This document shows, in pieces, positions 1-6,596 of a stretch of 6,814 bases of DNA. Origin of the DNA: Deltaproteobacteria bacterium (GTDB lineage Bacteria; Desulfobacterota; Syntrophia; Syntrophales; UBA2210); the NCBI GenBank assembly GCA_019314085.1, contig JAFCZZ010000082.1, positions 1 through 6,814 of the forward strand, written 5' to 3'. The stretch's first letter is position 1; each line of letters starts with the position of its first letter. The position numbers and the translations under genes are program-made. The notes below the pieces were generated by a model that ran no database searches, had not been told where the DNA came from, and saw only the letters and a list, made by a program, of their open reading frames with translations.

Positions 1-10
1 CCTCCTTTGG
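1..10 (-). promoter_or_regulatory. Ribosome binding site of a minus-strand gene beyond the left edge
   Basis: Read on the minus strand, these bases are CCAAAGGAGG, a near-perfect Shine-Dalgarno sequence. No start codon follows before the edge, so the start of a minus-strand gene should lie within about ten bases outside the window. Further upstream on the same strand, TTGACC (57-62) sits 17 nt before TAAGGT (34-39), a weak candidate promoter. The gene itself cannot be identified from here. Confidence 0.5.
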
Positions 11-119
11 AATTTTCTATTATTGTTTTACCTTATGAAATATCGGGCCAAAGGTCAACCGAATAAACGGAGAGACCCCTCAATGGAAAAGCGAAACAGG
101 GATAATCAGTCTCTTCCTC

Positions 120-752
120 TTATATGAAATACCGTATTCCGGTCACCCCGAAATAAATCCCGAAAAAGATAAGCATAACGGCGCAGACGCCGATAATGCC
201 CCGGTAGGTTCGGTCACTGATATACCTCCGCCCCCGTGAAACGAACAGTGAAACGGCGCTGTACCAGACCAGATCGGAGAGGATGTGCCCGGCAAAAAAG
301 ACCGCTACACCGGTGAATCCGAATTGCATCGAGACAATGACATACCCCAGGCCGATGGTCGCCCACCAGATGATCCAGTAGGGGTTTGCCAGGCTCATCA
401 GGATGCCCGCCGTCACCGGGCCACCCCAGGCACTTTTTCCCCCCGAAAGATCGAGCCTGAGATGGCGTATCCCCCTGAGCATGTCGAAGGACATCCAGAA
501 CAGGACCACACCCCCCGCTATCCCGACAATCCCCAGCAATCCGGGGTTTTTGATCAGATCCGCGAAACCCAGGATAAGGAGCACAAGAAGTGTTATCTCA
601 AGAATGGCATGACCCAGAACAATCAGGGGGCCGGCCCAGAAGCCCCTCCGGGTGGTTTCACTGATGGCTACGGTCAGCACCGGCCCGGGCATCAGCGCCC
701 CCGACAGGCCGATGATAAAAGAGGATATGAATATGGCCGCCAATTTTTCCAC
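120..752 (-). CDS. LysE/RhtB-family amino-acid exporter
   Basis: A 210-residue inner-membrane protein of the LysE superfamily, whose characterised members export amino acids (lysine, arginine, homoserine, threonine) or related small molecules by proton exchange. The length is typical. About six hydrophobic segments are visible (roughly residues 5-27, 39-63, 69-91, 112-136, 140-170 and 182-206). The family signature near the first helix is present as GALMPGPVLT (PGP at 22-24), and SLANPYWIIWW (NP at 123-124) matches the second conserved region. The start is GTG at 752-750, with GGGAG about ten bases upstream. An upstream ATG in the leader runs into a stop or is out of frame. It is transcribed alone, divergently from the PLD-like gene. 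The family is clear but the substrate cannot be read from sequence. Confidence 0.9.
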   Translation of the reverse strand: MEKLAAIFISSFIIGLSGALMPGPVLTVAISETTRRGFWAGPLIVLGHAILEITLLVLLILGFADLIKNPGLLGIVGIAGGVVLFWMSFDMLRGIRHLRLDLSGGKSAWGGPVTAGILMSLANPYWIIWWATIGLGYVIVSMQFGFTGVAVFFAGHILSDLVWYSAVSLFVSRGRRYISDRTYRGIIGVCAVMLIFFGIYFGVTGIRYFI

Positions 753-872
753 TCTTCGACTCTCCCTTCAAGCGTTCATCCATGGGGACAATCGCGACTG
801 CAGGTCCCGCTCCGGGATATTTTTGTGTCGACTTCCCGGGCCGAATTATGTAGTATCACTGTCCCGTAGAGG

Positions 873-1466
873 ATGCCAGACAAAATGAACGAAACGCCCG
901 CGCACATCCGCATTTTTGGCGTCGCCCTCATATCCGCCCTTCTCCTTTGGGGATACGGAACCGCAGGGCCGGGTCTCCTGCGGGCCGCAACATCGGAGGA
1001 TGGCCCCGTAAGACTGCTCGAAGACAGAGACTATTTCCCGGCATTCATGAGGGCCCTCGACGGGGCGAAGGGTGAGATTGTTCTGTCGTTCTTTCTGTTC
1101 AAAACGAACGGCCACCACACTAGTTGTACGGACAGGCTCCTTGCCGGGCTTGTCCGCGCCTCCAAGCGGGGGGTGCGGGTACGGATTGTCCTTGAGAGGG
1201 GGAAGGCCACCAAGGCCTCTCCGATTGATACGAGCAACAGGGAGACAGCGACGAGACTGAGACAGGAGGGAATCGAGGTGGACTTTGATTCTCCTCGCGT
1301 TACCACCCACACGAAAGTGGCCGTGATAGACGGACGGTATATCTTCCTGGGAAGTCACAACCTGACAAACTCCGCCCTCAGGTATAATCACGAACTGTCC
1401 GTTTTTATTGATTCTCCGTCACTGGCGGGGGAGATCTTGAGATATATAGACTCTCTGCATCAATGA
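873..1466 (+). CDS. Phospholipase D-like (single HKD) exported or membrane-anchored protein
   Basis: A 197-residue PLD-superfamily protein. One complete HKD signature is visible: H146-x-K148, D153, then G160-S161-x-N163 (HTKVAVID...GSHN). A single HKD in a small protein resembles the Nuc-type endonucleases, which form the active site as a dimer; full-length cardiolipin synthases carry two HKD motifs. A hydrophobic segment (about residues 14-38) looks like a signal peptide or anchor, so the catalytic domain should lie outside the cytoplasm. The start is uncertain. ATG at 873 has AGG immediately adjacent, while ATG at 885 (Met5) has AGAGG about 12 nt upstream; an in-frame TAG at 867 excludes anything earlier. 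It lies 7 nt before the LpoA-like lipoprotein gene, so the two are probably one transcript. Nuclease versus lipid or other phosphodiester activity is undetermined. Confidence 0.85.
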   Translation: MPDKMNETPAHIRIFGVALISALLLWGYGTAGPGLLRAATSEDGPVRLLEDRDYFPAFMRALDGAKGEIVLSFFLFKTNGHHTSCTDRLLAGLVRASKRGVRVRIVLERGKATKASPIDTSNRETATRLRQEGIEVDFDSPRVTTHTKVAVIDGRYIFLGSHNLTNSALRYNHELSVFIDSPSLAGEILRYIDSLHQ

Positions 1467-1473
1467 GAAGCGT

Positions 1474-3378
1474 ATGAAAAAATCACACAAGATAGGGTGC
1501 CTGCTCTTCGCGGCGCTTGTGCTCCTTGTCGCCGGATGCGCGCGGCTTCCCGTACGGGAAGTCCCCCGGCTTATTACCGAGGGGATGCCGGAGGAGGCGA
1601 TCCGGGCATTCAACAGCGCCGAGGAGTCCTTCAAAGAGGGACGCCTTGACAAGGCGATGGCGCTCTATGGAAACATGCTCGAACGGTTTCCGTCGGGGAA
1701 GGTGGCATTCGCCTCTCACCTGAGAAGGGGAGAGATATTAGTCGCCCGCGGGCAGTACGGACTGGCCATCGGGGAACTGGGTCTCCTCCCCGGTGGATTT
1801 GAGAGAGATCCCCTGTATGCCGAGGCCCGTTACAATCTGGCACGTTCCCATTTCGGTCTGGGCGCATTCAGGACCTCGCAAGACATCATCGAAGAAATCC
1901 TCGACAGGAGGGTTTCCCCCCCCCTCAAGCCGAAGGTAGAGTCGCTAATGGGTGACATCCTCGCGCAGGCGGGCAGAAGCAAGGAGGCGCTCGGCTGGTA
2001 CCTCAAATCTTTCAAAAGCGGACCCGAGGCACAACTTGAAGGCTCCGTAAAAAAGAAGGCCGAAAAGATTATCACCACCCTCCTGTCCCTTGAGCAGCTC
2101 AGGGAGATGGAGAAAGAGTACCGGAGGGGATACCCCTCGGGTCACCTTCTCTATGCCCTCGCCAGGGCATCCTACCGTGCGAGGGATCTTGACAGGGCAC
2201 AGGGGTACCTGGACCGGTTTCTCCTGGACAGGAGACATCCCCTGCGGGGAGAGGGGGAGGCCCTCCTCAGGAGAATAGCCGCCGCGAAACTGGTAAATCG
2301 TAATGCGATCGGATGCGTTATTCCCCTCACCGGAAGATATGCCTCCTATGGCAATCGGGTCCTTGATGCCATAATCCTCGCCTCCGGGGTATTCGATCCG
2401 GGGCAGGACAGTCCCATAGAACTCTTTATAGAAGACTCGAAGGGTGATCCCGCCACGGCCCGGGAAGCGGTCAGAAGACTGGCCGACGAGCATCATGTTA
2501 TCGGCATCGTAGGTCCCCTCGGAAGCTCGGCAGCCCTTGAAGCGGCCGGAGAGGCCCAGGAATTGGGCGTCCCCATCATAACCCTGACCCAGAGGCAAGG
2601 TATCACCGAGACAGGCGAGTATGTCTTCCGAGACTTCCTCACCGGCGAGGCGCAGACCCGCGCACTCGTTTCCTATTCCATCCATAACCTCGGCGTTAAG
2701 AATTTTGCCATCCTGCACCCTGGCGACCACTACGGAACGGAGATGATGCACCTCTTCTGGGATGAGGTGCTCCGGCAGGGCGGGCAGATCCGGGGAGTGG
2801 AGACATACACCGCCGATCAGACCGACTTCGGCAGAGAGATCAAGTCGCTGACCGGACTGAATCTTCATGAAAAGGGGAAGGGGTCAGGGGAAGACCCGAA
2901 ACCGATCGTGGATTTTGATGCGCTCTTTATCCCTGATTCCTATTCCGTTGTGGGTATGATAGCCCCGCAGCTGGTCTTTTATGACGCCATCGGCGTGCAT
3001 CTGCTTGGTACCAATATCTGGAATTCTCCGGAACTTCTGAGAAAGGACAGTCAATACCTCGAGGGGGCGATTTTTACCGACTGCTTTTCCCTGAACAGCA
3101 CCCGCCCGGAGGTCAGGACCTTTATCGATCGTTTCTACGTCGCGTGGGGGAGAGAACCGGGAAACGTGGAGGCGCTTGCGTACGATGCGACAGACATCCT
3201 GGTAAGACTGATAGCGGGAGGCGGCATAGAGATCAGAAAGGATCTGAGGGACGCCATCTCCCGAATCGAAAACCACCCCGGCATAACGGGGGCAACCTCG
3301 TTTGCCAGGGGACGAGACGCCCAGAAATCCCTCCACATCCTCATGGTGGTTGATAACGAGATTATCCAGGTACGTTAA
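1474..3378 (+). CDS. LpoA-like lipoprotein: TPR repeats plus periplasmic-binding fold (penicillin-binding protein activator family)
   Basis: A 634-residue predicted lipoprotein. The N-terminus has a basic start, a hydrophobic stretch and a lipobox ending V-A-G-C22. Residue +2 is Ala, not Asp, which in enterobacterial rules favours the outer membrane. Residues about 38-270 are helical TPR-like repeats (for example EEAIRAFNSAEESFKEGRLD). From about 277 (AIGCVIPLTGRYASYGNRVL) to the end is a type-1 periplasmic-binding domain of the Leu/Ile/Val-binding class, with landmarks GIVGPLGSS (344-352), PIITLTQ (367-373) and HYGTEM (419-424). The same two-part architecture and similar length occur in E. 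coli LpoA, which activates PBP1A from the outer membrane. The start ATG is 7 nt after the PLD gene stop, with GAGAAG overlapping that stop as a weak binding site. An amino-acid ABC substrate-binding role is the alternative, but no permease or ATPase genes are nearby and the TPR part argues against it. Confidence 0.85.
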   Translation: MKKSHKIGCLLFAALVLLVAGCARLPVREVPRLITEGMPEEAIRAFNSAEESFKEGRLDKAMALYGNMLERFPSGKVAFASHLRRGEILVARGQYGLAIGELGLLPGGFERDPLYAEARYNLARSHFGLGAFRTSQDIIEEILDRRVSPPLKPKVESLMGDILAQAGRSKEALGWYLKSFKSGPEAQLEGSVKKKAEKIITTLLSLEQLREMEKEYRRGYPSGHLLYALARASYRARDLDRAQGYLDRFLLDRRHPLRGEGEALLRRIAAAKLVNRNAIGCVIPLTGRYASYGNRVLDAIILASGVFDPGQDSPIELFIEDSKGDPATAREAVRRLADEHHVIGIVGPLGSSAALEAAGEAQELGVPIITLTQRQGITETGEYVFRDFLTGEAQTRALVSYSIHNLGVKNFAILHPGDHYGTEMMHLFWDEVLRQGGQIRGVETYTADQTDFGREIKSLTGLNLHEKGKGSGEDPKPIVDFDALFIPDSYSVVGMIAPQLVFYDAIGVHLLGTNIWNSPELLRKDSQYLEGAIFTDCFSLNSTRPEVRTFIDRFYVAWGREPGNVEALAYDATDILVRLIAGGGIEIRKDLRDAISRIENHPGITGATSFARGRDAQKSLHILMVVDNEIIQVR

Positions 3379-3406
3379 TACGCCAGAATGTACCCGTTTA
3401 TCGGGG

Positions 3407-3748
3407 TCAGGTTGGTTCTGCACCCGTCGGTATAAGACACATGAAGCGGAATGTGCCTTCACCCCTGTTCGTCAGGCAGTGTTCCTCACCAGGGGGAATG
3501 AAGACCGTATCCCCCTCCCTTACAGGGGTTTCAATCCCCTCGCTGTTTCTGGCCACGGCCTGTCCCTTCAGGACGAATATCTCGTGCTCCCATGGATGCT
3601 CGTGCAGGGGACTGGACATTTCCGGGTCCAGGTCAAAGACCCTCATGATGAAATTGGGTGCGCCTTCCCTTTCGCCTATGACGACCCGCTTTCTGACACC
3701 CTTCATCATTTCAACCGCTTCCACATCTTCATAATGACGAATAATCAC
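3407..3748 (-). CDS. Small single-domain cupin protein
   Basis: A 113-residue cupin, probably cytosolic since no signal is seen. Motif 1 is H49-E-H51-PWEH-E56, followed by G62. Motif 2 is G79-x5-P85-x-G87-x2-H90-x3-N94, a complete match to the cupin consensus. H49, H51, E56 and H90 would bind a divalent metal. I chose GTG at 3748-3746 because AGAGG lies about nine bases upstream and the protein then begins VIIRHYEDVEAV, as I recall for relatives. The open frame extends to a TTG at 3787, but that part crosses a hairpin and looks untranslated. The gene follows the kinase-like gene by 47 nt on the same strand and is probably co-transcribed. It converges on the lipoprotein gene with only 28 nt between stops and no clear terminator. 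Small cupins of this kind range from sugar or sensor binding to oxygenase or isomerase activity, so no reaction can be assigned. Confidence 0.85.
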   Translation of the reverse strand: MIIRHYEDVEAVEMMKGVRKRVVIGEREGAPNFIMRVFDLDPEMSSPLHEHPWEHEIFVLKGQAVARNSEGIETPVREGDTVFIPPGEEHCLTNRGEGTFRFMCLIPTGAEPT

Positions 3749-3767
3749 TGCCCATTTCCTCTCTTCC

Positions 3768-3781
3768 CCGGGAGATCCCGG
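3768..3781 (-). other. Short inverted repeat between the kinase-like and cupin genes
   Basis: On the minus strand CCGGG-ATCT-CCCGG forms a 5-6 bp GC stem with a tiny loop. It sits between the kinase-like stop (3798-3796) and the cupin ribosome binding site. No U-run follows, so it is not an intrinsic terminator. It could affect mRNA stability or relative expression, or be chance. Confidence 0.35.
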
Positions 3782-3795
3782 ATTCAACCGGCCAT

Positions 3796-4512
3796 CTATG
3801 ACACAGAGGCCGATTTTGCATCGGTCTTCCGCCTGGAGAGACTCTTTTTGTGTTTCAGCGCTGATTTGATCATTTCGACAATCTGTTCCGTCTCCAGAAA
3901 TTCCGTATTTATGACAAGGTCGTAATAGGCGGGATCCTCTATATCCACCTTGAAATTCTTTCTCACCGAATCCCGGCGCTCGGCGTCTTTCAGAAGGATA
4001 TGCTGCCTCGCCTCCTGTTCGGTGATACCGGTCTCCTTTACCATATTCCGGATCCTCACCTCTATGGGTGCAATGAAGCGTACCCTCAGGGTCTCTTCGG
4101 CGGGAAGGATCAGGTTGGTACCCCTTCCGATAATGAGAGCACCTCCCTGCTCTCCTATAGCGGCTACCACCTTTGTCAGGTGGCGCACATACTGATCCGC
4201 CCGGAGAAAACGCGTCGTCTTGAGGTATAATATCCAGTTATCAAGGATACTGCGCGTCTTTTCATCCAGATACGAGACAATCTTATCGCTCATCCTGACG
4301 CTCTTTGCCACCTCGTGTATGATCTTACCATCGATGATATCAAGCTCCAGTTCCTGCGAGATTCGCTGAACCAGATCGTTGACGATGCTTCCCGTTTCTC
4401 GTGAGATGGTAACAACAGGCGGGGCGGCTTCGTTTTTGCCCTTTCTTCTCTCACTTGAGACTTCCCACTTCTTCACCTGCTCTTCGATAAGGCGGTCAAG
4501 TTCCGGACCCAT
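3796..4512 (-). CDS. Cytidylate-kinase-like family protein with atypical P-loop
   Basis: A 238-residue P-loop NTPase-type protein of the cytidylate kinase-like group (the family usually annotated from its VTISRExGSGG start). I chose ATG at 4512-4510 (the ninth codon of the open frame) because GAGGAGGG lies five to six bases upstream; the earlier ATG at 4536 lacks such a site. Residues about 33-42 read VVTISRETGS. Further landmarks are LDIIDGKIIHE (57-67), ALIIGRGTNLILP (125-137), RVRFIAPIEVRI (143-154), a charged LID-like segment (about 173-187) and YYDLVINTEF (196-205). After G41-S42 the expected glycine pair of the nucleotide-binding loop is replaced by I43-V44, so ATP binding may be altered or lost. 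The tail is rich in Lys, Arg and Ser. Members are only loosely tied to CMP phosphorylation, so the substrate is unknown. Confidence 0.82.
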   Translation of the reverse strand: MGPELDRLIEEQVKKWEVSSERRKGKNEAAPPVVTISRETGSIVNDLVQRISQELELDIIDGKIIHEVAKSVRMSDKIVSYLDEKTRSILDNWILYLKTTRFLRADQYVRHLTKVVAAIGEQGGALIIGRGTNLILPAEETLRVRFIAPIEVRIRNMVKETGITEQEARQHILLKDAERRDSVRKNFKVDIEDPAYYDLVINTEFLETEQIVEMIKSALKHKKSLSRRKTDAKSASVS

Positions 4513-4579
4513 GGCTTCCCTCCTCGGTGGTTGCATACGAACTCAAGAATAAACGCCTCCTTGCTATCACTGTGAGTTA

Positions 4580-4608
4580 AATGTAGTACACTGCCCGGGG
4601 CCTGTCAA
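4580..4608 (-). promoter_or_regulatory. Sigma-70-type promoter for the kinase-like/cupin unit
   Basis: On the minus strand, TTGACA (4608-4603, perfect -35) is separated by exactly 17 nt from TACATT (4585-4580, -10). Transcription should start near 4573, giving a leader of about 60 nt before the ATG at 4512. The -35 box overlaps the TGA stop (4607-4605) of the upstream Gate gene. Two direct CAGTG repeats (4593-4589 and 4572-4568), 21 bp apart, flank the -10 box and could be regulator half-sites. Confidence 0.65.
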
Positions 4609-5555
4609 TACTTTTTCAGTCTTCTAAACCTGCGCCACAGCGTAAGCAGGCGTACGGCAACCATCGCCAGCACCAGGCGGGGAATCCACAGCCAGAACAG
4701 ACCGATACCGAAGGGAAGAAAGAGCGCAGGGTCTTCAATCATGGCATGGTTGATACCGATGGAGAGGTGGAGGCTTTCCAGCTCTTCGTCCGTAAGCCCC
4801 CCCTTCCCCGCCTCCTCGACGATAACCGCCCCGCCATAGGCAAGCCCGAACAGAGCGGCGGCTATCCACAGGATGGCAACCCGCTCGCTCAGCCCCATAA
4901 CCCTCAGAAGAGGGGAAAAAAACCGGATGATATGGTCTATAAGTCCGAACACCTTCAATAGCTCCAGGGCCGTCAGGACGCACAGTATGATGAGCAGTAT
5001 CTGGACGGCCAGACCACCCATCACCTGTCCCCACTGGAGAACCATCTCCGTAAATGTTTGACGTACGGGCAGGGCGCCCGCCGAGGCAGTATCGGCCGCG
5101 CCCGATCCGATCGTTTTCACAAAGGGCGCGATGATAAGGACGGTAATAACGGCAAGGGTGATACGAAAGAGTGTGGCCTTGAGGATCCCCATCCCCGACT
5201 TTCCCTGAATGATGCCCTCCTGGATCAGGTTGTGGGCTATGAGGAGAAAAACGGCGATCAGGGTCATTTCTCCTATGGTCAGGGGAAGGACCGCCATGGC
5301 GGCAATCCCGCCATATATGCCGGTCAGTGTCCCTATCAGCAGCGGGAGGGCGGCAACGTCCGGCAGGCTCAGAAAGCCCATGATAGGACGGATCACAAAA
5401 TCGATCCGTTCCATCCATCCGCTCCACGCAAGGAGCGCGGTCAGAAAGGAGACGGGAACGATGATCTTCATCATCCAGACAAAACCCTGCCATCCCTTAC
5501 CGATTCCCACGGTAAGGCCCTGTTTGATCTTTTCTCCATGCGCCTGATCGTTCAT
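4605..5555 (-). CDS. Nucleoside-recognition (Gate) domain membrane protein, two Gate repeats
   Basis: A 316-residue polytopic inner-membrane protein with two Gate (nucleoside recognition) domains, the fold shared by SpmA/SpmB, concentrative nucleoside transporters and FeoB. The halves look duplicated. LSLPDVAALPLLIGTLTGIYGG (first half, YGG at 81-83) corresponds to GLSERVAILWIAAALFGLAYGG (second half, YGG at 240-242), and LLIAHNLIQEG (104-114) corresponds to SIGINHAMIED (265-275). It thus resembles an SpmA-SpmB pair in one chain; no sporulation gene is nearby, so spore function is not implied. Hydrophobic segments occur near 26-46, 66-108, 127-146, 180-203, 225-246 and 278-305. The start ATG has GGAAGGG about nine bases upstream. 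It lies 45 nt after purU on the same strand, suggesting one operon. A transported or sensed ligand cannot be named. Confidence 0.85.
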   Translation of the reverse strand: MNDQAHGEKIKQGLTVGIGKGWQGFVWMMKIIVPVSFLTALLAWSGWMERIDFVIRPIMGFLSLPDVAALPLLIGTLTGIYGGIAAMAVLPLTIGEMTLIAVFLLIAHNLIQEGIIQGKSGMGILKATLFRITLAVITVLIIAPFVKTIGSGAADTASAGALPVRQTFTEMVLQWGQVMGGLAVQILLIILCVLTALELLKVFGLIDHIIRFFSPLLRVMGLSERVAILWIAAALFGLAYGGAVIVEEAGKGGLTDEELESLHLSIGINHAMIEDPALFLPFGIGLFWLWIPRLVLAMVAVRLLTLWRRFRRLKKY

Positions 5556-5600
5556 GAAACAAGGCCCTTCCGGAACCCAACGGATAGAAGTGGGCGAAAA

Positions 5601-6457
5601 TCAATCAAAGATAATCGTCCTTGAACCGTACACCAGTATCCGATGTTCAAGGTGGAGTCTGACCGCCTTCGAGAGGACCGTCCTTTCCAGGTCCTTCCCC
5701 TTGAGTTTCATGGTGTCCACCGAATCCTTGTGCGTGATCTGTATGACATCCTGCGCGATGATGGGCCCCTCGTCCAGCTTCTCCGTAACGTAGTGGCTGG
5801 TGGCGCCGATGATCTTTACCCCCCTGTCGTACGCCTGCTGGTAAGGACTCCCCCCGCGAAGGCGGGGAGAAAGGAGTGGTGTATGTTGATGATCCTCCCG
5901 GGATACCGGCCGACAACGTCATCGCTCAGTATCTGCATGTAACGGGCCAGGACGATCAGATCGATCCCTTCCCTCTCCAGTTCGGCGATCTCTTTCCTCT
6001 CCTGCTTCCTTCTGTTTTCCGGCGTGATCGGATAATGCCGGTAGGGAAGGCCGAAGAGATCGGCCAGCGGTTCCATGTCGGGGTGATTGCTGATGACAAG
6101 GGGTATCTGTGCCCTAAATTCTCCCATCCGGTATCTCAGGATGAGATCATGGAAACAGTAAACATGCCGGGAGACAAAGATTGCCATCCTCGGTACATAA
6201 TCGGAAAAGTGTATCGTCCATTTCATTCCAAACCTCTTCACGAGAGGGGCGATCGCATCCTCCAGTTCGTCCCGGGAAATGGTAAACCCCTCCATCTCCC
6301 ACTCCACCCGCATGAACAGCATATTCTCGGGTTGAATCGAATACTGGGCAGCGTCCAGTATGTTGCCGTTATGCTGGGCGATAAAGCCGGATACCGCAGC
6401 CACAATCCCCTTCTGATCGGGGCAGGACAGCAGCAGTATGGCTGTTGTTTTTTCCAT
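5601..6457 (-). pseudogene. purU: Formyltetrahydrofolate deformylase PurU, frameshifted at a G run
   Basis: PurU hydrolyses 10-formyl-tetrahydrofolate to formate and tetrahydrofolate, balancing one-carbon pools and supplying formate for purine synthesis. Residues about 4-80 form the ACT domain (ILLLSCPDQKGIVAAVSGFI). Next comes the formyltransferase-like domain: RMAIFVSRHVYC (90-101), VISNHPDME (121-129), and RIINIHHSFLPAF (188-200) with predicted catalytic N191 and H193. The reading frame then leaves the family after residue 203 and stops at 5816. The rest (SPYQQAYDRGVKIIGATSHY..., LDEGPIIAQD with predicted catalytic D229, ending RTIIFD) is intact in the -1 frame down to TGA at 5603-5601. 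Joined, the protein is 285 residues, the normal size, and N191 to D229 has the 38-residue spacing of the PurN triad. The break is at six G (coding strand) at 5850-5855, where seven would restore the frame. ATG at 6457 has AAAGGAG nine bases upstream. It may be a sequence error in a working gene. Confidence 0.92.
5848..5869 (-). other. GC-rich hairpin containing the purU frameshift site
   Basis: On the coding (minus) strand, CTCCCCGC (5869-5862) and GCGGGGGGAG (5857-5848) can pair over 8 bp with two surplus G and a four-base loop. The G run at which the frame changes is the 3' arm. Such structures favour polymerase slippage and sequencing or assembly miscounts. Confidence 0.6.
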
Positions 6458-6488
6458 CGTGTATACTCCTTTCCTGAAAGATTTTGTC

Positions 6489-6516
6489 CATATATGAAAT
6501 TAGGTCTCCAAGTCAA
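6489..6516 (-). promoter_or_regulatory. purU: Candidate promoter for purU and the Gate gene
   Basis: On the minus strand, TTGACT (6516-6511) and TATATG (6494-6489) are spaced 16 nt apart. Transcription would start near 6482, leaving a leader of about 25 nt that carries the AAAGGAG binding site. It is back to back with the plus-strand promoter starting at 6524. Confidence 0.5.
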
Positions 6517-6523
6517 GAAAGGT

Positions 6524-6551
6524 TTGCCAAAAGCGAGGGGTGTGATATAAC
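6524..6551 (+). promoter_or_regulatory. Candidate promoter for the gene starting at 6597
   Basis: TTGCCA (6524-6529) and TATAAC (6546-6551) are spaced 16 nt apart; each matches the sigma-70 consensus at five of six positions. The predicted start near 6558 gives a leader of about 40 nt ending in GGGAG before the ATG. Confidence 0.55.
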
Positions 6552-6596
6552 GTCCCACAATTAACTGCCCCTGTGGCATATGAACGGGAGATACGA

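Noticed and set aside
69..117. Inverted repeat GGAGAGAC / GTCTCTTCC downstream of the LysE-family gene as a terminator
   Set aside because: The loop is over 30 nt, the stem has only about six continuous pairs, and no U-run follows.
823..852. TTGTGT with TTATGT or TATGTA as a promoter for the PLD-like gene
   Set aside because: The boxes match consensus poorly and several registers fit equally, so no specific promoter can be supported.
1945..2868. A 307-codon minus-strand open frame opposite the lipoprotein gene
   Set aside because: It is antisense to a well-supported lipoprotein with coherent TPR and binding-protein sequence; its own translation has no family features.
3369..3394. GGTAC / GTACC inverted repeat at the end of the lipoprotein gene as a shared terminator for the convergent genes
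   Set aside because: Only five pairs with a 16-nt loop and no T-tract in either direction.
3749..3787. TTG start giving a 126-residue cupin
   Set aside because: The extra 13 residues cross a GC hairpin and the ribosome binding site of the better GTG start at 3748.
5058..5624. A 188-codon plus-strand open frame opposite the Gate gene
   Set aside because: It is the antisense shadow of a hydrophobic protein and has a charged, repetitive translation without recognisable motifs.
5647..5922. A 91-codon minus-strand open frame overlapping purU
   Set aside because: It is the third frame across the purU coding region; its translation is low-complexity Gly/His/Arg, while the true C-terminus of PurU is in the neighbouring frame.
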